From NCBI GenBank assembly GCA_964521255.1, contig CAZFRM010000039.1, positions 1 through 29,324 of the forward strand: 29,324 nt of DNA, written 5' to 3'. The notes beneath the pieces were generated by a model that was not told where the DNA came from, searched no databases, and saw only the letters and a list, made by a program, of their open reading frames with translations. Every line of letters begins with the position of its first letter. Within the stretch, counting starts at the first letter, position 1. This stretch comes from ZC4RG29 sp964521255. GTDB taxonomy: Bacteria > Bacteroidota > Bacteroidia > Cytophagales > Cyclobacteriaceae. Shown here in pieces: positions 22,363 to 29,324 of this stretch. The position numbers and the translations under genes were made by a program.

Positions 22363-23289
22363 ATGACATTACAGATCAGGAAACTCACTAAAGTATATGG
22401 ACAGCAACATGCTGTTAACGATATATCTTTCTCGGTAGGAACAGGTGAAATTGTTGGATTTCTTGGGCCGAATGGTGCGGGTAAATCCACAACGATGAAA
22501 ATTTCTACCAGTTACCTGCCACCGACTTCCGGAGAAGTATTAGTGGATGGAATAAACGTGGTCGAAAACCCGATAGGCGTAAAAAAAATTACCGGCTATT
22601 TGCCTGAACACAATCCCTTATACCTTGATTTATATGTTCACGAATATTTACGTTTTATCGGGAAACTCTACGGACTTTCCGGCAAACAATTAAAACTTCG
22701 CGTTGCTGAGATGATTGAACTGTGTGGACTGAGTTTGGAACAAAACAAAAAAATAGAGTCCCTTTCCAAAGGGTATCGTCAGCGGGTAGGGTTAGCGCAG
22801 GCGTTGATTCATAACCCACGGGTTCTTATTTTAGATGAGCCTACATCCGGATTAGATCCCAACCAAATTCTTGAAATCCGAAAACTGATTAAAGAAACCA
22901 GTAAAGATAAAACAGTAATATTCTCTACTCACATCATGCAGGAGGTACAAGCTTTGTGTGATCGTGTTATTGTTATAAACAAAGGAGAAATTGTGGCTGA
23001 TGATCGTTTGGAAAATTTGATGAGCAGACAAACCGACTCCCGTGTTATTGTAGTGGAGTTTGAACGAGATGTAATCGAAGAAGATATTCGTAAAATACAG
23101 GGGGTGAATGCAATTGAAAAAATTGGCCCCTTTGTATTTCGAATCACCTCTTCATCAACCGTTGATCTTCGCCCGGAAATTTTTCGTTTTGCTGCCGATA
23201 AAAATCTATCGCTTGTTGGATTGAAACAGGAAGAAAGCTCGCTTGAAAATATCTTCAGGGAATTAACCGCGAAATCACCAGCCGAATGA
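22363..23289 (+). CDS. gldA: Gliding-motility ABC transporter ATP-binding protein GldA
   Basis: 308 residues from the ATG at 22363. A TTG 15 nt upstream lies within the -7 box. Walker A is GPNGAGKST (35-43) and Walker B is VLILDEP (154-160). The signature is the divergent LSKGYRQR (134-141), typical of GldA and related ABC-2 ATPases in place of LSGGQ. The switch His is H190 in FSTHIM. The C-terminal 80 residues form the regulatory-like domain of this class. With GldF and GldG it forms an ABC complex required for gliding in Flavobacterium johnsoniae, but homologues also occur in non-gliders. Its stop overlaps the gldF start by 4 nt (ATGA). Confidence 0.93.
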   Translation: MTLQIRKLTKVYGQQHAVNDISFSVGTGEIVGFLGPNGAGKSTTMKISTSYLPPTSGEVLVDGINVVENPIGVKKITGYLPEHNPLYLDLYVHEYLRFIGKLYGLSGKQLKLRVAEMIELCGLSLEQNKKIESLSKGYRQRVGLAQALIHNPRVLILDEPTSGLDPNQILEIRKLIKETSKDKTVIFSTHIMQEVQALCDRVIVINKGEIVADDRLENLMSRQTDSRVIVVEFERDVIEEDIRKIQGVNAIEKIGPFVFRITSSSTVDLRPEIFRFAADKNLSLVGLKQEESSLENIFRELTAKSPAE

Positions 23290-24014
23290 TCCACGTACTT
23301 TCAAAAGAGTTTAGCAGCTTCCTCAATTCATTGATCGCCTACATTGTAATAGGCGTGTTTCTCACTGGAATGGGGCTATTGGTTTGGGTGTTCCCTGAAT
23401 TTTCTGTAATTGATTATGGGTATGCCGATCTCAATACATTATTCGCGCTTGCACCATACGTTTTTATTTTTCTGATACCTGCCATTACAATGAGAAGTTT
23501 CGCCGAAGAAAAAAAGGCGGGCACAGTCGAATTGCTGATGACTAAACCGTTGTCTGATTGGGATATTATCCTGGGGAAATTTTTTGCATGCTTTCTCCTC
23601 GTATTGTTTTCATTGCTGCCTACACTGATCTATTATTTTTCCGTCTACATGCTTGGCAATCCGGTTGGTAATGTGGACAGCGCCGGAATAACGGGCTCAT
23701 ACATAGGACTTGCCTTGTTGGGTGGTGTATTTTGTTCGGTTGGAATTTTCGCTTCTTCCATCACACCGAATCAGATTGTTGCCTTTATAACGGCTGCCTT
23801 TCTTTGTTTCCTTTTGTTTTCTGGTTTTGACTCGATTGGTTCTATTAATCTTTGGGCTTCGAATGCGCTGCTGCTTAAACAACTTGGCATACTTTATCAC
23901 TATGAGTCGATGAGCAAAGGACTAATCGACAGCCGTGATCTCGTATATTTTCTCTCTGTTATTTTTCTGATGTTGCTGCTCACTAAAATTGTTTTGGGGT
24001 CACGACTATGGTGA
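23286..24014 (+). CDS. gldF: Gliding-motility ABC permease GldF
   Basis: 242 residues with six predicted membrane helices, an ABC-2 permease. The N-terminus MIHVLSKEFSSFLNSLIAYIVIGVFLTG and the coupling segment FAEEKKAGTVELLMTKPLSDWDIILGKF (about 73-100) are characteristic of GldF and NosY-like permeases. It overlaps gldA by 4 nt and gldG by 7 nt, indicating translational coupling. It forms the membrane channel part of the Gld ABC complex in the inner membrane. The substrate is unknown in the literature I know. Confidence 0.92.
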   Translation: MIHVLSKEFSSFLNSLIAYIVIGVFLTGMGLLVWVFPEFSVIDYGYADLNTLFALAPYVFIFLIPAITMRSFAEEKKAGTVELLMTKPLSDWDIILGKFFACFLLVLFSLLPTLIYYFSVYMLGNPVGNVDSAGITGSYIGLALLGGVFCSVGIFASSITPNQIVAFITAAFLCFLLFSGFDSIGSINLWASNALLLKQLGILYHYESMSKGLIDSRDLVYFLSVIFLMLLLTKIVLGSRLW

Positions 24015-25690
24015 ATTGGCAAAGTAAAAAAACGGGTGATCTTCTTCTTCTTGCCAATGGAATAGCATTGGTTGTGCTGATAAATCTTATCTCGTCTTCT
24101 TATTTTTTCAGGCTTGACCTTACTGAAGAAAAACGATACAGCATCAAGCAGCCTACCCGTGAAATGCTTAAGGCGCTTGACGACAATGTTTATGTGGAGG
24201 TTTTTCTTGAAGGTGAATTAAATGCAGGTTTCAGAAGATTTCAAAAATCCATTCGTGAAACGCTGGAGGAGTTCAGGATATATTCCGACAATAAAGTGAA
24301 GTATACATTCACGAATCCGACAACAGCCATGAGCCAGCAGGCGCAATCCGAATTTATTCGCGAGTTGGGATCGAAAGGTATATCACCTACAAATGTTGTT
24401 GAAAGCAAGGAGGGTCAGACTGCTGCCAAATTAATTTTTCCAGGCGCATTGGTTTCGTATGGTGGATTTGAAACCGGCGTTATGTTGTTGAAAGGAAATA
24501 AAGCACAAACACCCGAAGAGGAGATCAATCAATCCATTGAAGGCGTTGAATATGAATTGGCTAATGCTATTTACAAAATGACTAACACGGATCGGAAGCG
24601 AGTGGGATTGCTTACCGGTCATGGTGAATTGGATTCTCTTGAAATAGCCGCCTTTAACAATGCGTTGCTTGAGCAGTACGATGTTTTTAAAGTTGATATT
24701 TCAAGAAAGAAAACGATAAACTATGATGCGCTTGTGATCACGAAACCAAGAATAGCATTTTCCGAATCGGATAAGTTTAAACTGGATCAGTTCATTATGA
24801 AAGGAGGGAAGGTAATGTTCCTTCTTGACAAGCTTAACGCCAACATGGATAGCGCCTCCATGGAAAATTATTTTGCTTTGCCCATTGAATTAAACCTGGA
24901 TGATCAACTTTTCAAATATGGTGTACGGATTAACTACGATCTTGTGCAGGATAGAAATGCATCGGTATATCCCATCGTTACAGGTCAGTCGGGAGGCAAG
25001 CCAAGAATGCAATTATTAGAGTGGCCGTTTTTTCCGCTGATTAATCATTATGCTGATCATGCCATCACCCGGAATATTGATGCCGTTGTTACAAAATTTG
25101 TAAGCAGCATCGACACGGTGAAAGCAGATGGCGTTATGAAAACTCCGCTGCTTATGACATCTCAATATTCGCGCGTCGTCGGGGCGCCTGTTAATGTTAG
25201 TGTCAATAATCTTTTGACGAATGTCAGGCCCACAGATTTCACTACATCGGGAATACCTGTGGGATATTTATTGGAAGGAACATTTACCTCTTTGTATAAA
25301 AATCGTTTTCTGCCGGAAGGATTTTCTTCCAATGAGTTTAAGGATCAAAGTGTAAATACTAAAATCATTGTAATTGCCGACGGCGATTTAGCCCGCAATG
25401 ATGTTAATCCACGAAGCGGACAACCTCAACCGCTGGGTTTCGATCCGTTTACCAACAATACATTTGCCAACCAGGATTTGCTGATGAATGCCATGACCTA
25501 TCTTACCGATGAAAATGGATTGATCACAGCGCGTAACAAGGAAATTAAAATTCGTCCGCTGGATCGGGAACGTCTAAGAACAGAGAAATTAAAATGGCAG
25601 ATGATTAATCTTGTGTTGCCGTTGGTGGTGTTAATTGGTTATGGAATTATCCGGTCTGTAATCCGCAAGAAAAAATACGCGACATTCTGA
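24008..25690 (+). CDS. gldG: Gliding-motility protein GldG (ABC-type auxiliary)
   Basis: 560 residues. The start at 24008 overlaps the end of gldF. A transmembrane helix at about 11-33 is followed by a large periplasmic ABC-type auxiliary region (LTEEKRYSIKQPTREMLKALDDNVYVEVFLEGELNAGFRRF, then KRVGLLTGHGELD at about 197-209 and GGKVMFLLDKLN). A second helix is at the C-terminus (about 533-552, MINLVLPLVVLIGYGII) with the basic tail RKKKYATF. Length and layout match GldG of Flavobacterium. It works with GldA and GldF and is followed 1 nt later by a DUF4340 gene. Confidence 0.93.
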   Translation: MVNWQSKKTGDLLLLANGIALVVLINLISSSYFFRLDLTEEKRYSIKQPTREMLKALDDNVYVEVFLEGELNAGFRRFQKSIRETLEEFRIYSDNKVKYTFTNPTTAMSQQAQSEFIRELGSKGISPTNVVESKEGQTAAKLIFPGALVSYGGFETGVMLLKGNKAQTPEEEINQSIEGVEYELANAIYKMTNTDRKRVGLLTGHGELDSLEIAAFNNALLEQYDVFKVDISRKKTINYDALVITKPRIAFSESDKFKLDQFIMKGGKVMFLLDKLNANMDSASMENYFALPIELNLDDQLFKYGVRINYDLVQDRNASVYPIVTGQSGGKPRMQLLEWPFFPLINHYADHAITRNIDAVVTKFVSSIDTVKADGVMKTPLLMTSQYSRVVGAPVNVSVNNLLTNVRPTDFTTSGIPVGYLLEGTFTSLYKNRFLPEGFSSNEFKDQSVNTKIIVIADGDLARNDVNPRSGQPQPLGFDPFTNNTFANQDLLMNAMTYLTDENGLITARNKEIKIRPLDRERLRTEKLKWQMINLVLPLVVLIGYGIIRSVIRKKKYATF

Positions 25691-25691
25691 A

Positions 25692-26624
25692 ATGCAGAAA
25701 AAGAAAAACATATCGTTGCTGATCTCCTTAATTGTGCTGTCATTAGCATGCATTGGTGTATACTGGTCTGGTCGTTCAGATTCAACCTTCAATGTAAATC
25801 AGAATTTGTTCAGGGTGGATGATTTTAAAAGTATTGACCACATTGTTCTGAATTCTGCTGCTCAAAAAGTTGAATTAAAGTATGTTGACAATCGCTGGCG
25901 TGTAAATGATCGCTACCTGGCTGATCGTAATTTAGTTGATGTACTTTTTGCCACCTTGCAACAGGCAATACCCAAACGCCCCATTGCCGAGCAAATGCAG
26001 GATTCTGTAAGCAATGAATTGAAAAGAAGCGGAGTTCATATTTCATTATATGCAGGCTCCGAATTGAAAAAGGAATTTTTGGCTGGGGGAAATGTAGCTA
26101 AGAGTCAGGCATATTTTAGTGAAGTTGCTAATCCTACACCTTATTTAATGGTAATTCCCGGCTACCGGGTTTATGTTTCCGGCATTTTGGAATTAGACGA
26201 AAATGGATGGCGTGATAGATATGTTTTTGGTTTTAACTGGCAGAACTTTAAAAAATTGGAAACCACATATCCAGAAAATCCTAAAAACAACTTTACGGTA
26301 ATTATGCAGCAAAGAAAGCCTGTTCTTGAAGGTTTTTCGGAGGCAGACATAGATACCGCGCGCCTGTATACGTACATTGACGATGTTTCCCTTTTAACAG
26401 CAGACCAGTTCATTCCCAATAATGATACTTTATGGAAAGGGGGTCCGGTCGTAAAAATCAGCATTGAAGACATTGCCGGCCGGCTTTATTCTATCGAATT
26501 CTTTTCGAAGATGACCGGCTCTGACCAATTCCCTGCATTGGTCCAGGATTCTGACCCTGCGCTATTTGACTCAAGAAAGCTCCAGCCGGTATTCAAAACA
26601 AGGGATTATTTTCGCCTTAAATAA
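25692..26624 (+). CDS. DUF4340-like protein of the gld operon
   Basis: 310 residues. One N-terminal membrane helix (KKKNISLLISLIVLSLACIGVYWSG, about 4-28), then a periplasmic region beginning FNVNQNLFRVDDFKSIDHIVLNSAAQKVELKYVDNRWRVNDRYLADRNLVDVLFATLQQAIPKRPI. The opening, a short beta-strand and 'W-R-V-N' followed by a helix of variable tails, is that of DUF4340 proteins, which commonly follow GldG-like ABC auxiliary proteins. The start is 1 nt after the gldG stop, so it belongs to the operon and may be a fourth subunit of the Gld ABC complex. This is inference from position and domain type. Confidence 0.8.
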   Translation: MQKKKNISLLISLIVLSLACIGVYWSGRSDSTFNVNQNLFRVDDFKSIDHIVLNSAAQKVELKYVDNRWRVNDRYLADRNLVDVLFATLQQAIPKRPIAEQMQDSVSNELKRSGVHISLYAGSELKKEFLAGGNVAKSQAYFSEVANPTPYLMVIPGYRVYVSGILELDENGWRDRYVFGFNWQNFKKLETTYPENPKNNFTVIMQQRKPVLEGFSEADIDTARLYTYIDDVSLLTADQFIPNNDTLWKGGPVVKISIEDIAGRLYSIEFFSKMTGSDQFPALVQDSDPALFDSRKLQPVFKTRDYFRLK

Positions 26625-26670
26625 CGAGGGTTCGCAACTTTTGTGAAGGCGTTATTTCGGATTTCAAAAG

Positions 26671-26739
26671 GTGGTTTTGATGCGTTTTCTAAATTGGGTT
26701 TTCTTTCTAACTTTACCCCCACTGAAAAATCAAAACCAC
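26671..26739. promoter_or_regulatory. 11-bp inverted repeat upstream of dnaN
   Basis: GTGGTTTTGAT (26671-26681) and ATCAAAACCAC (26729-26739) are perfect inverses separated by 47 nt. The right arm ends 10 nt before the dnaN ATG. A -7-like TAACTTTA (26708-26715) lies between them, without a well-placed -33. They could form a long leader hairpin or two half-sites for a dimeric regulator. No DnaA-box-like TTATCCACA sequence is seen. Confidence 0.4.
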
Positions 26740-26749
26740 TATTTTACTG

Positions 26750-27874
26750 ATGAAATTCATTGTCAACTCTGCTTATTTACTTAAGCAACTCTCCAATATT
26801 AACGGTGTAATCACAACCAATCCCGTTGTACCGATTCTTGAAAATTTTCTCTTTGAGTTGGAAAAGGGAAGCCTGATTGTAACTGCTTCTGATCTGCAAA
26901 CCAGCATGATCACAGAACTTCAGGTGGAATCCAAAGAGAAAGGTAGTATTGCTGTTCCTGCGCGCATTCTTTTAGAAACACTTAAGAATCTTCCGGAGCA
27001 GCCTGTTACTTTTTCAATTGATGAGTCAACCTACAGCGTAGAGATTATTTCAGACAATGGTCGTTATAAACTTTCCGGGGAGAACGCAACTGATTTTCCG
27101 AAAGTACCTACCGTCTCCAACGACTTTTCTGCCGAGATGTCTTCATCCGTTTTGTCGCGGGCCATTAACAATACAATTTTTGCTACCAGCAACGATGAAC
27201 TTCGTCCGGCGATGACGGGCGTGTATGTTAATCTTGGAGATAAGAACACAACCTTTGTATCTACCGATGGACACCGGTTGGTTCGCTACAGAAGAAGCGA
27301 TGTAACATCAGACAATGGCAGTGCAATCATTGTTCCGCGCAAAGCATTGAATTTATTGAAAGCTACGCTGCCTGCTGAAAACACACCGGTTAATCTTGAT
27401 TTTAATTTATCGAATGCCTTCTTCAAGTTCGGCAACATAAAGATGATTTGCCGTCTTATTGATGAACGTTTCCCCGACTTTGAAAATGTAATTCCTTCAG
27501 GGAATAACATTAATATGACGATCGATCGCATGGATCTTCTCGGCGCTTTGAAACGTATTTCTATTTATGCCAATAAAACTACACACCAGGTTCGGTTGAA
27601 AATTACAGGCAGTGAATTACAGATATCTGCAGAAGATCTTGACTTCTCCAATGAAGCCAATGAACGGTTAAGCTGTGAGCATGAGGCTGAAGATATTGAA
27701 ATTGGATTTAATGCCAAGTTTCTCATTGAGATGCTGACGAATATGGATTCAGAAAAAATTCAACTCACCATGTCAGCGCCAAATAAGGCGGGAGTGATTT
27801 TACCTGCGGAAAAAGATAACAGCGAAGATATTCTAATGCTGGTAATGCCGGTGATGCTGAATCAGTATGTGTAA
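26750..27874 (+). CDS. dnaN: DNA polymerase III beta subunit (sliding clamp)
   Basis: 374 residues, the usual clamp length, with three topologically similar domains at about 1-120, 125-245 and 250-374. Characteristic stretches are MKFIVNSAYLLKQLSNINGVITTNPVVPILENFLFEL, LRPAMTGVYV, STDGHRLVRYRR, FPDFENVIP and the C-terminal MLVMPVMLNQYV (the M-P-[MV]-R/L tail of the clamp). It forms the dimeric ring that tethers polymerase to DNA. It is not next to dnaA here and shows no origin-like sequences. It lies 125 bp after the gld operon on the same strand, so it could be co-transcribed or have its own promoter. Confidence 0.97.
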   Translation: MKFIVNSAYLLKQLSNINGVITTNPVVPILENFLFELEKGSLIVTASDLQTSMITELQVESKEKGSIAVPARILLETLKNLPEQPVTFSIDESTYSVEIISDNGRYKLSGENATDFPKVPTVSNDFSAEMSSSVLSRAINNTIFATSNDELRPAMTGVYVNLGDKNTTFVSTDGHRLVRYRRSDVTSDNGSAIIVPRKALNLLKATLPAENTPVNLDFNLSNAFFKFGNIKMICRLIDERFPDFENVIPSGNNINMTIDRMDLLGALKRISIYANKTTHQVRLKITGSELQISAEDLDFSNEANERLSCEHEAEDIEIGFNAKFLIEMLTNMDSEKIQLTMSAPNKAGVILPAEKDNSEDILMLVMPVMLNQYV

Positions 27875-27910
27875 GTTGTAGATGTAAGATTTTAGATATG
27901 AGATTTGAGA

Positions 27911-27938
27911 AGAGAAGCTTAAGGGCTTCTCTTTTTTT
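27911..27938 (+). terminator. Rho-independent terminator of dnaN
   Basis: AGAGAAGC (27911-27918) and GCTTCTCT (27925-27932) form a perfect 8-bp stem with loop TTAAGG, followed by a T-tract to 27938. It touches the stop codon of the convergent phosphoesterase gene (27937-27939). Confidence 0.88.
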
Positions 27939-28443
27939 ATGCTTCTAATGCACCTCTCTTTCCCAGTTCAATCACTTCCATATTCGAAATCTTCTTTTCT
28001 GAAATATCAAAACGAAGAAGTGTTTTCATGTGATGAAATCCCTGGTTGCCCGCTGCGCCGGGGTTGAGGAACACCATATCATAATTTTTGTCATGCATTA
28101 CTTTTAATATGTGGGAGTGACCACAAATTAGAATATCAGGTTTCTTTTCTGCCAATAATTTTTTAATGCGTGAATTGTAGCTTGGAGGGGCGCCAGCAAT
28201 GTGCGTAATCCATACGTTTGACTGTTCACATGTGAACCAAAGATCTTCAGGATATCTTCTTTGCATTGCAGGATCATCGATGTTTCCGTATACCGCTTTG
28301 AATGATTTAAATTTTTCAAGTGCATCGGCTACTTCCTCTGATCCAATGTCGCCGGCGTGCCACACTGCATCACAATTGGCAAAATAGTCGAAAACCTTTT
28401 TATCGAGATAACCATGTGTGTCAGAGATCAGTCCGATTTTCAT
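27937..28443 (-). CDS. YfcE/MJ0936-type metallophosphoesterase
   Basis: 168 residues from the ATG at 28441-28443. An earlier in-frame start at 28488 adds 15 residues and would overlap the marC-like gene, so it is less likely. Two-metal phosphoesterase motifs are present in order: ISDTHG (about 6-11), WHAGDIGS, VYGNID, THIAG, CGHSH and FLNPGAAG. The family includes small cytosolic phosphodiesterases acting on cyclic or artificial phosphodiesters. The physiological substrate is unknown. It follows the MarC-family gene by 22 nt on the same strand, so they are probably one operon. Confidence 0.92.
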   Translation of the reverse strand: MKIGLISDTHGYLDKKVFDYFANCDAVWHAGDIGSEEVADALEKFKSFKAVYGNIDDPAMQRRYPEDLWFTCEQSNVWITHIAGAPPSYNSRIKKLLAEKKPDILICGHSHILKVMHDKNYDMVFLNPGAAGNQGFHHMKTLLRFDISEKKISNMEVIELGKRGALEA

Positions 28444-28465
28444 GTTGCGATTAAAGACGTTGAGA

Positions 28466-29101
28466 TTAGTTTGGTTTTTCAAAAGCACTTATGGCATCAT
28501 ACACACCCGCGATAACGAGTTGGGTGCCAATAACAGCAAGGATGAGTCCCATTATTCGCGTAACGATATTAATTCCCCGGGCGCCGATAAAGTTAATTAT
28601 TCTTTGACCTGAGATAAAACAAATGAAAGTGAGCAGGCATAGAACGCCAAAAGAAGCAATGGTAATTATTATATTAATCCATCCACCCGCAGCAGCGTAG
28701 TTCATCGCCGTTGAAATAGTACCGGGTCCGGCGAGAATTGGCATAGCTAATGGCGAAACTGAAATATCCATGCCACTAGCATTATTTGGCTTATGTAGTG
28801 ATGAGCTTTCACCATGCAACATTTGATAGCCAATGAGAAATATGAGAATCCCTCCGGCAATTCTCATCGCTGGTAGTGTAATGCCAAATAAAATGAAAAT
28901 TGCTTTGCCGAGAATGGCAAACACAACAACAATAAAAAATGAAATTGTCAATGCCCTGATAGCAATTGCCCTGCGGGCCGCAGCATTTTCACCACTTGTC
29001 AACCCAATAAATACAGGTGTATTAGCGATTGGATTCATAATTGCAAAAAAACTTAGAAAGACACTTACTGTCTGTTGAATCAACTCATTCATATTGAACA
29101 C
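28466..29101 (-). CDS. MarC-family integral membrane protein
   Basis: 211 residues with six hydrophobic segments (about 10-30, 45-65, 72-90, 112-135, 145-165 and 184-204). The first two-thirds carry family landmarks: FLSFFAIMNPIANTPVFIGLT, RIAGGILIFLIGYQMLHG and the SPLAMPILAGPGTISTAM segment typical of MarC/YchE/YhgN proteins. The function is unproven. The earlier link to multiple-antibiotic resistance in E. coli was not upheld, and transport of small molecules has been proposed. Two candidate Mets (29101 and 29092) differ by three residues, and the choice is open. No clear promoter is seen. Confidence 0.92.
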   Translation of the reverse strand: MFNMNELIQQTVSVFLSFFAIMNPIANTPVFIGLTSGENAAARRAIAIRALTISFFIVVVFAILGKAIFILFGITLPAMRIAGGILIFLIGYQMLHGESSSLHKPNNASGMDISVSPLAMPILAGPGTISTAMNYAAAGGWINIIITIASFGVLCLLTFICFISGQRIINFIGARGINIVTRIMGLILAVIGTQLVIAGVYDAISAFEKPN

Positions 29102-29174
29102 TGATTCAACGAATTTAAGTAAATATTTCTGGCAACAAGATTTTTACTTTGCAGGTGTGAGTGGTAAGTGCGCA

Positions 29175-29206
29175 TTGACCCGGCTTTTACATTGTCTTTA
29201 ACTTTG
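29175..29206 (+). promoter_or_regulatory. Candidate promoter upstream of the tRNA
   Basis: TTG (29175-29177) and TAACTTTG (29199-29206, a perfect TAnnTTTG) are 21 nt apart, pointing toward the tRNA. Transcription would start about 58 nt before the tRNA 5' end, so it could make a longer precursor or an unlisted small RNA. Confidence 0.45.
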
Positions 29207-29232
29207 GTGTAATTGAATCTTATTTGCTAATA

Positions 29233-29263
29233 TTGCTGCCCGTTTTAGGTATTCATATTGTTG
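29233..29263 (+). promoter_or_regulatory. Probable tRNA promoter
   Basis: TTG (29233-29235) is followed after 20 nt by TATTGTTG (29256-29263), one mismatch from TAnnTTTG. The expected start is near 29270, just before the tRNA 5' end at 29272. Confidence 0.45.
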
Positions 29264-29271
29264 TAAAATTT

Positions 29272-29324
29272 CGGGGTGTAGCGCAGCCCGGTTAGCGCAC
29301 CACGTTAGGGACGTGGGGGTCGGA
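29272..29324 (+). tRNA. tRNA-Pro (anticodon AGG), truncated by the window edge
   Basis: The acceptor strand is CGGGGTG (29272-29278), followed by TA. The D-arm is GCGC/GCGC around AGCCCGGTTA (29281-29298). The anticodon stem is CCACG (29300-29304) and CGTGG around TTAGGGA, placing the anticodon AGG at 29307-29309, followed by part of the variable and T arms. C1 and the overall sequence fit tRNA-Pro, whose anticodon is normally NGG. The 3' part is outside the window. A34 is unusual in bacteria. Confidence 0.85.

Noticed and set aside
26625..27874. Replication origin near dnaN
   Set aside because: No dnaA gene, no DnaA-box cluster and no AT-rich unwinding region were seen.
28444..28488. Longer start for the phosphoesterase
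   Set aside because: It would overlap the MarC gene and precede the conserved MKIGLISDTHG opening.

Overview
The window reads as chromosomal DNA of a gliding-type Bacteroidota, most likely a member of Cytophagales. The evidence is a gldA-gldF-gldG locus, a DUF2807 head-GIN protein, a TlpA-like thioredoxin with a DUF4369-like front, two roughly 800-residue FtsX-type permeases, and promoters of the TTG/TTTG-N17-23-TAnnTTTG class used by the Bacteroidota primary sigma factor. No insertion sequence, phage gene or CRISPR array is visible. I found 23 convincing protein genes and one tRNA cut by the right edge.

Layout. Positions 225-2595 hold a SlyD-like peptidyl-prolyl isomerase (-), the NhaA antiporter (-) and a lone CxxC heavy-metal-binding protein (+). 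Positions 2812-4857 hold a small lipoprotein and a TetR-type regulator followed by an alpha/beta hydrolase (all +). The last two each have the same near-perfect palindrome just upstream. Positions 4973-7717 hold a membrane class III nucleotidyl cyclase (-), a lipoprotein (+) and a DUF2807 protein (-). Positions 7874-12819 hold two paralogous FtsX/MacB-type permeases (-) with no ATPase gene beside them. Positions 13198-16463 hold an NDH-2-type oxidoreductase and a Kup potassium transporter in one operon (-). Next come a coiled-coil lipoprotein (+), CorA (-), a long-chain polyprenyl diphosphate synthase (+), an unknown 155-residue protein (-) and the TlpA-like thioredoxin (-). Positions 22363-26624 form the overlapping operon gldA-gldF-gldG-DUF4340 (+), followed by dnaN (+). 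The right end carries a MarC-family membrane protein and a YfcE-type phosphoesterase (-), then a tRNA-Pro (+).

Most genes are housekeeping or typical of the phylum: ion homeostasis (NhaA, Kup, CorA), respiration (NDH-2 and the polyprenyl side chain of quinones), envelope ABC systems and replication. The less ordinary content lies between the genes. There are several families of short palindromic elements: CGCAAAG/TGCGTGAAA, CGCAGAT, CCCCTAAAGGGG cores inside nested inverted repeats, and a GCCTGCC hairpin that appears to have inserted into an older CGCAGAT repeat. Some run into genes and supply their stop codons or last residues. Other points worth attention are the paired TetR operators, a tRNA-Pro with an A34 anticodon, a cyclase with His in place of the usual substrate-specifying Lys, and inverted repeats near dnaN and in the NDH-2/kup promoter. 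I see no clearly new multi-gene system. The palindromic element families are the best candidates for something undescribed.
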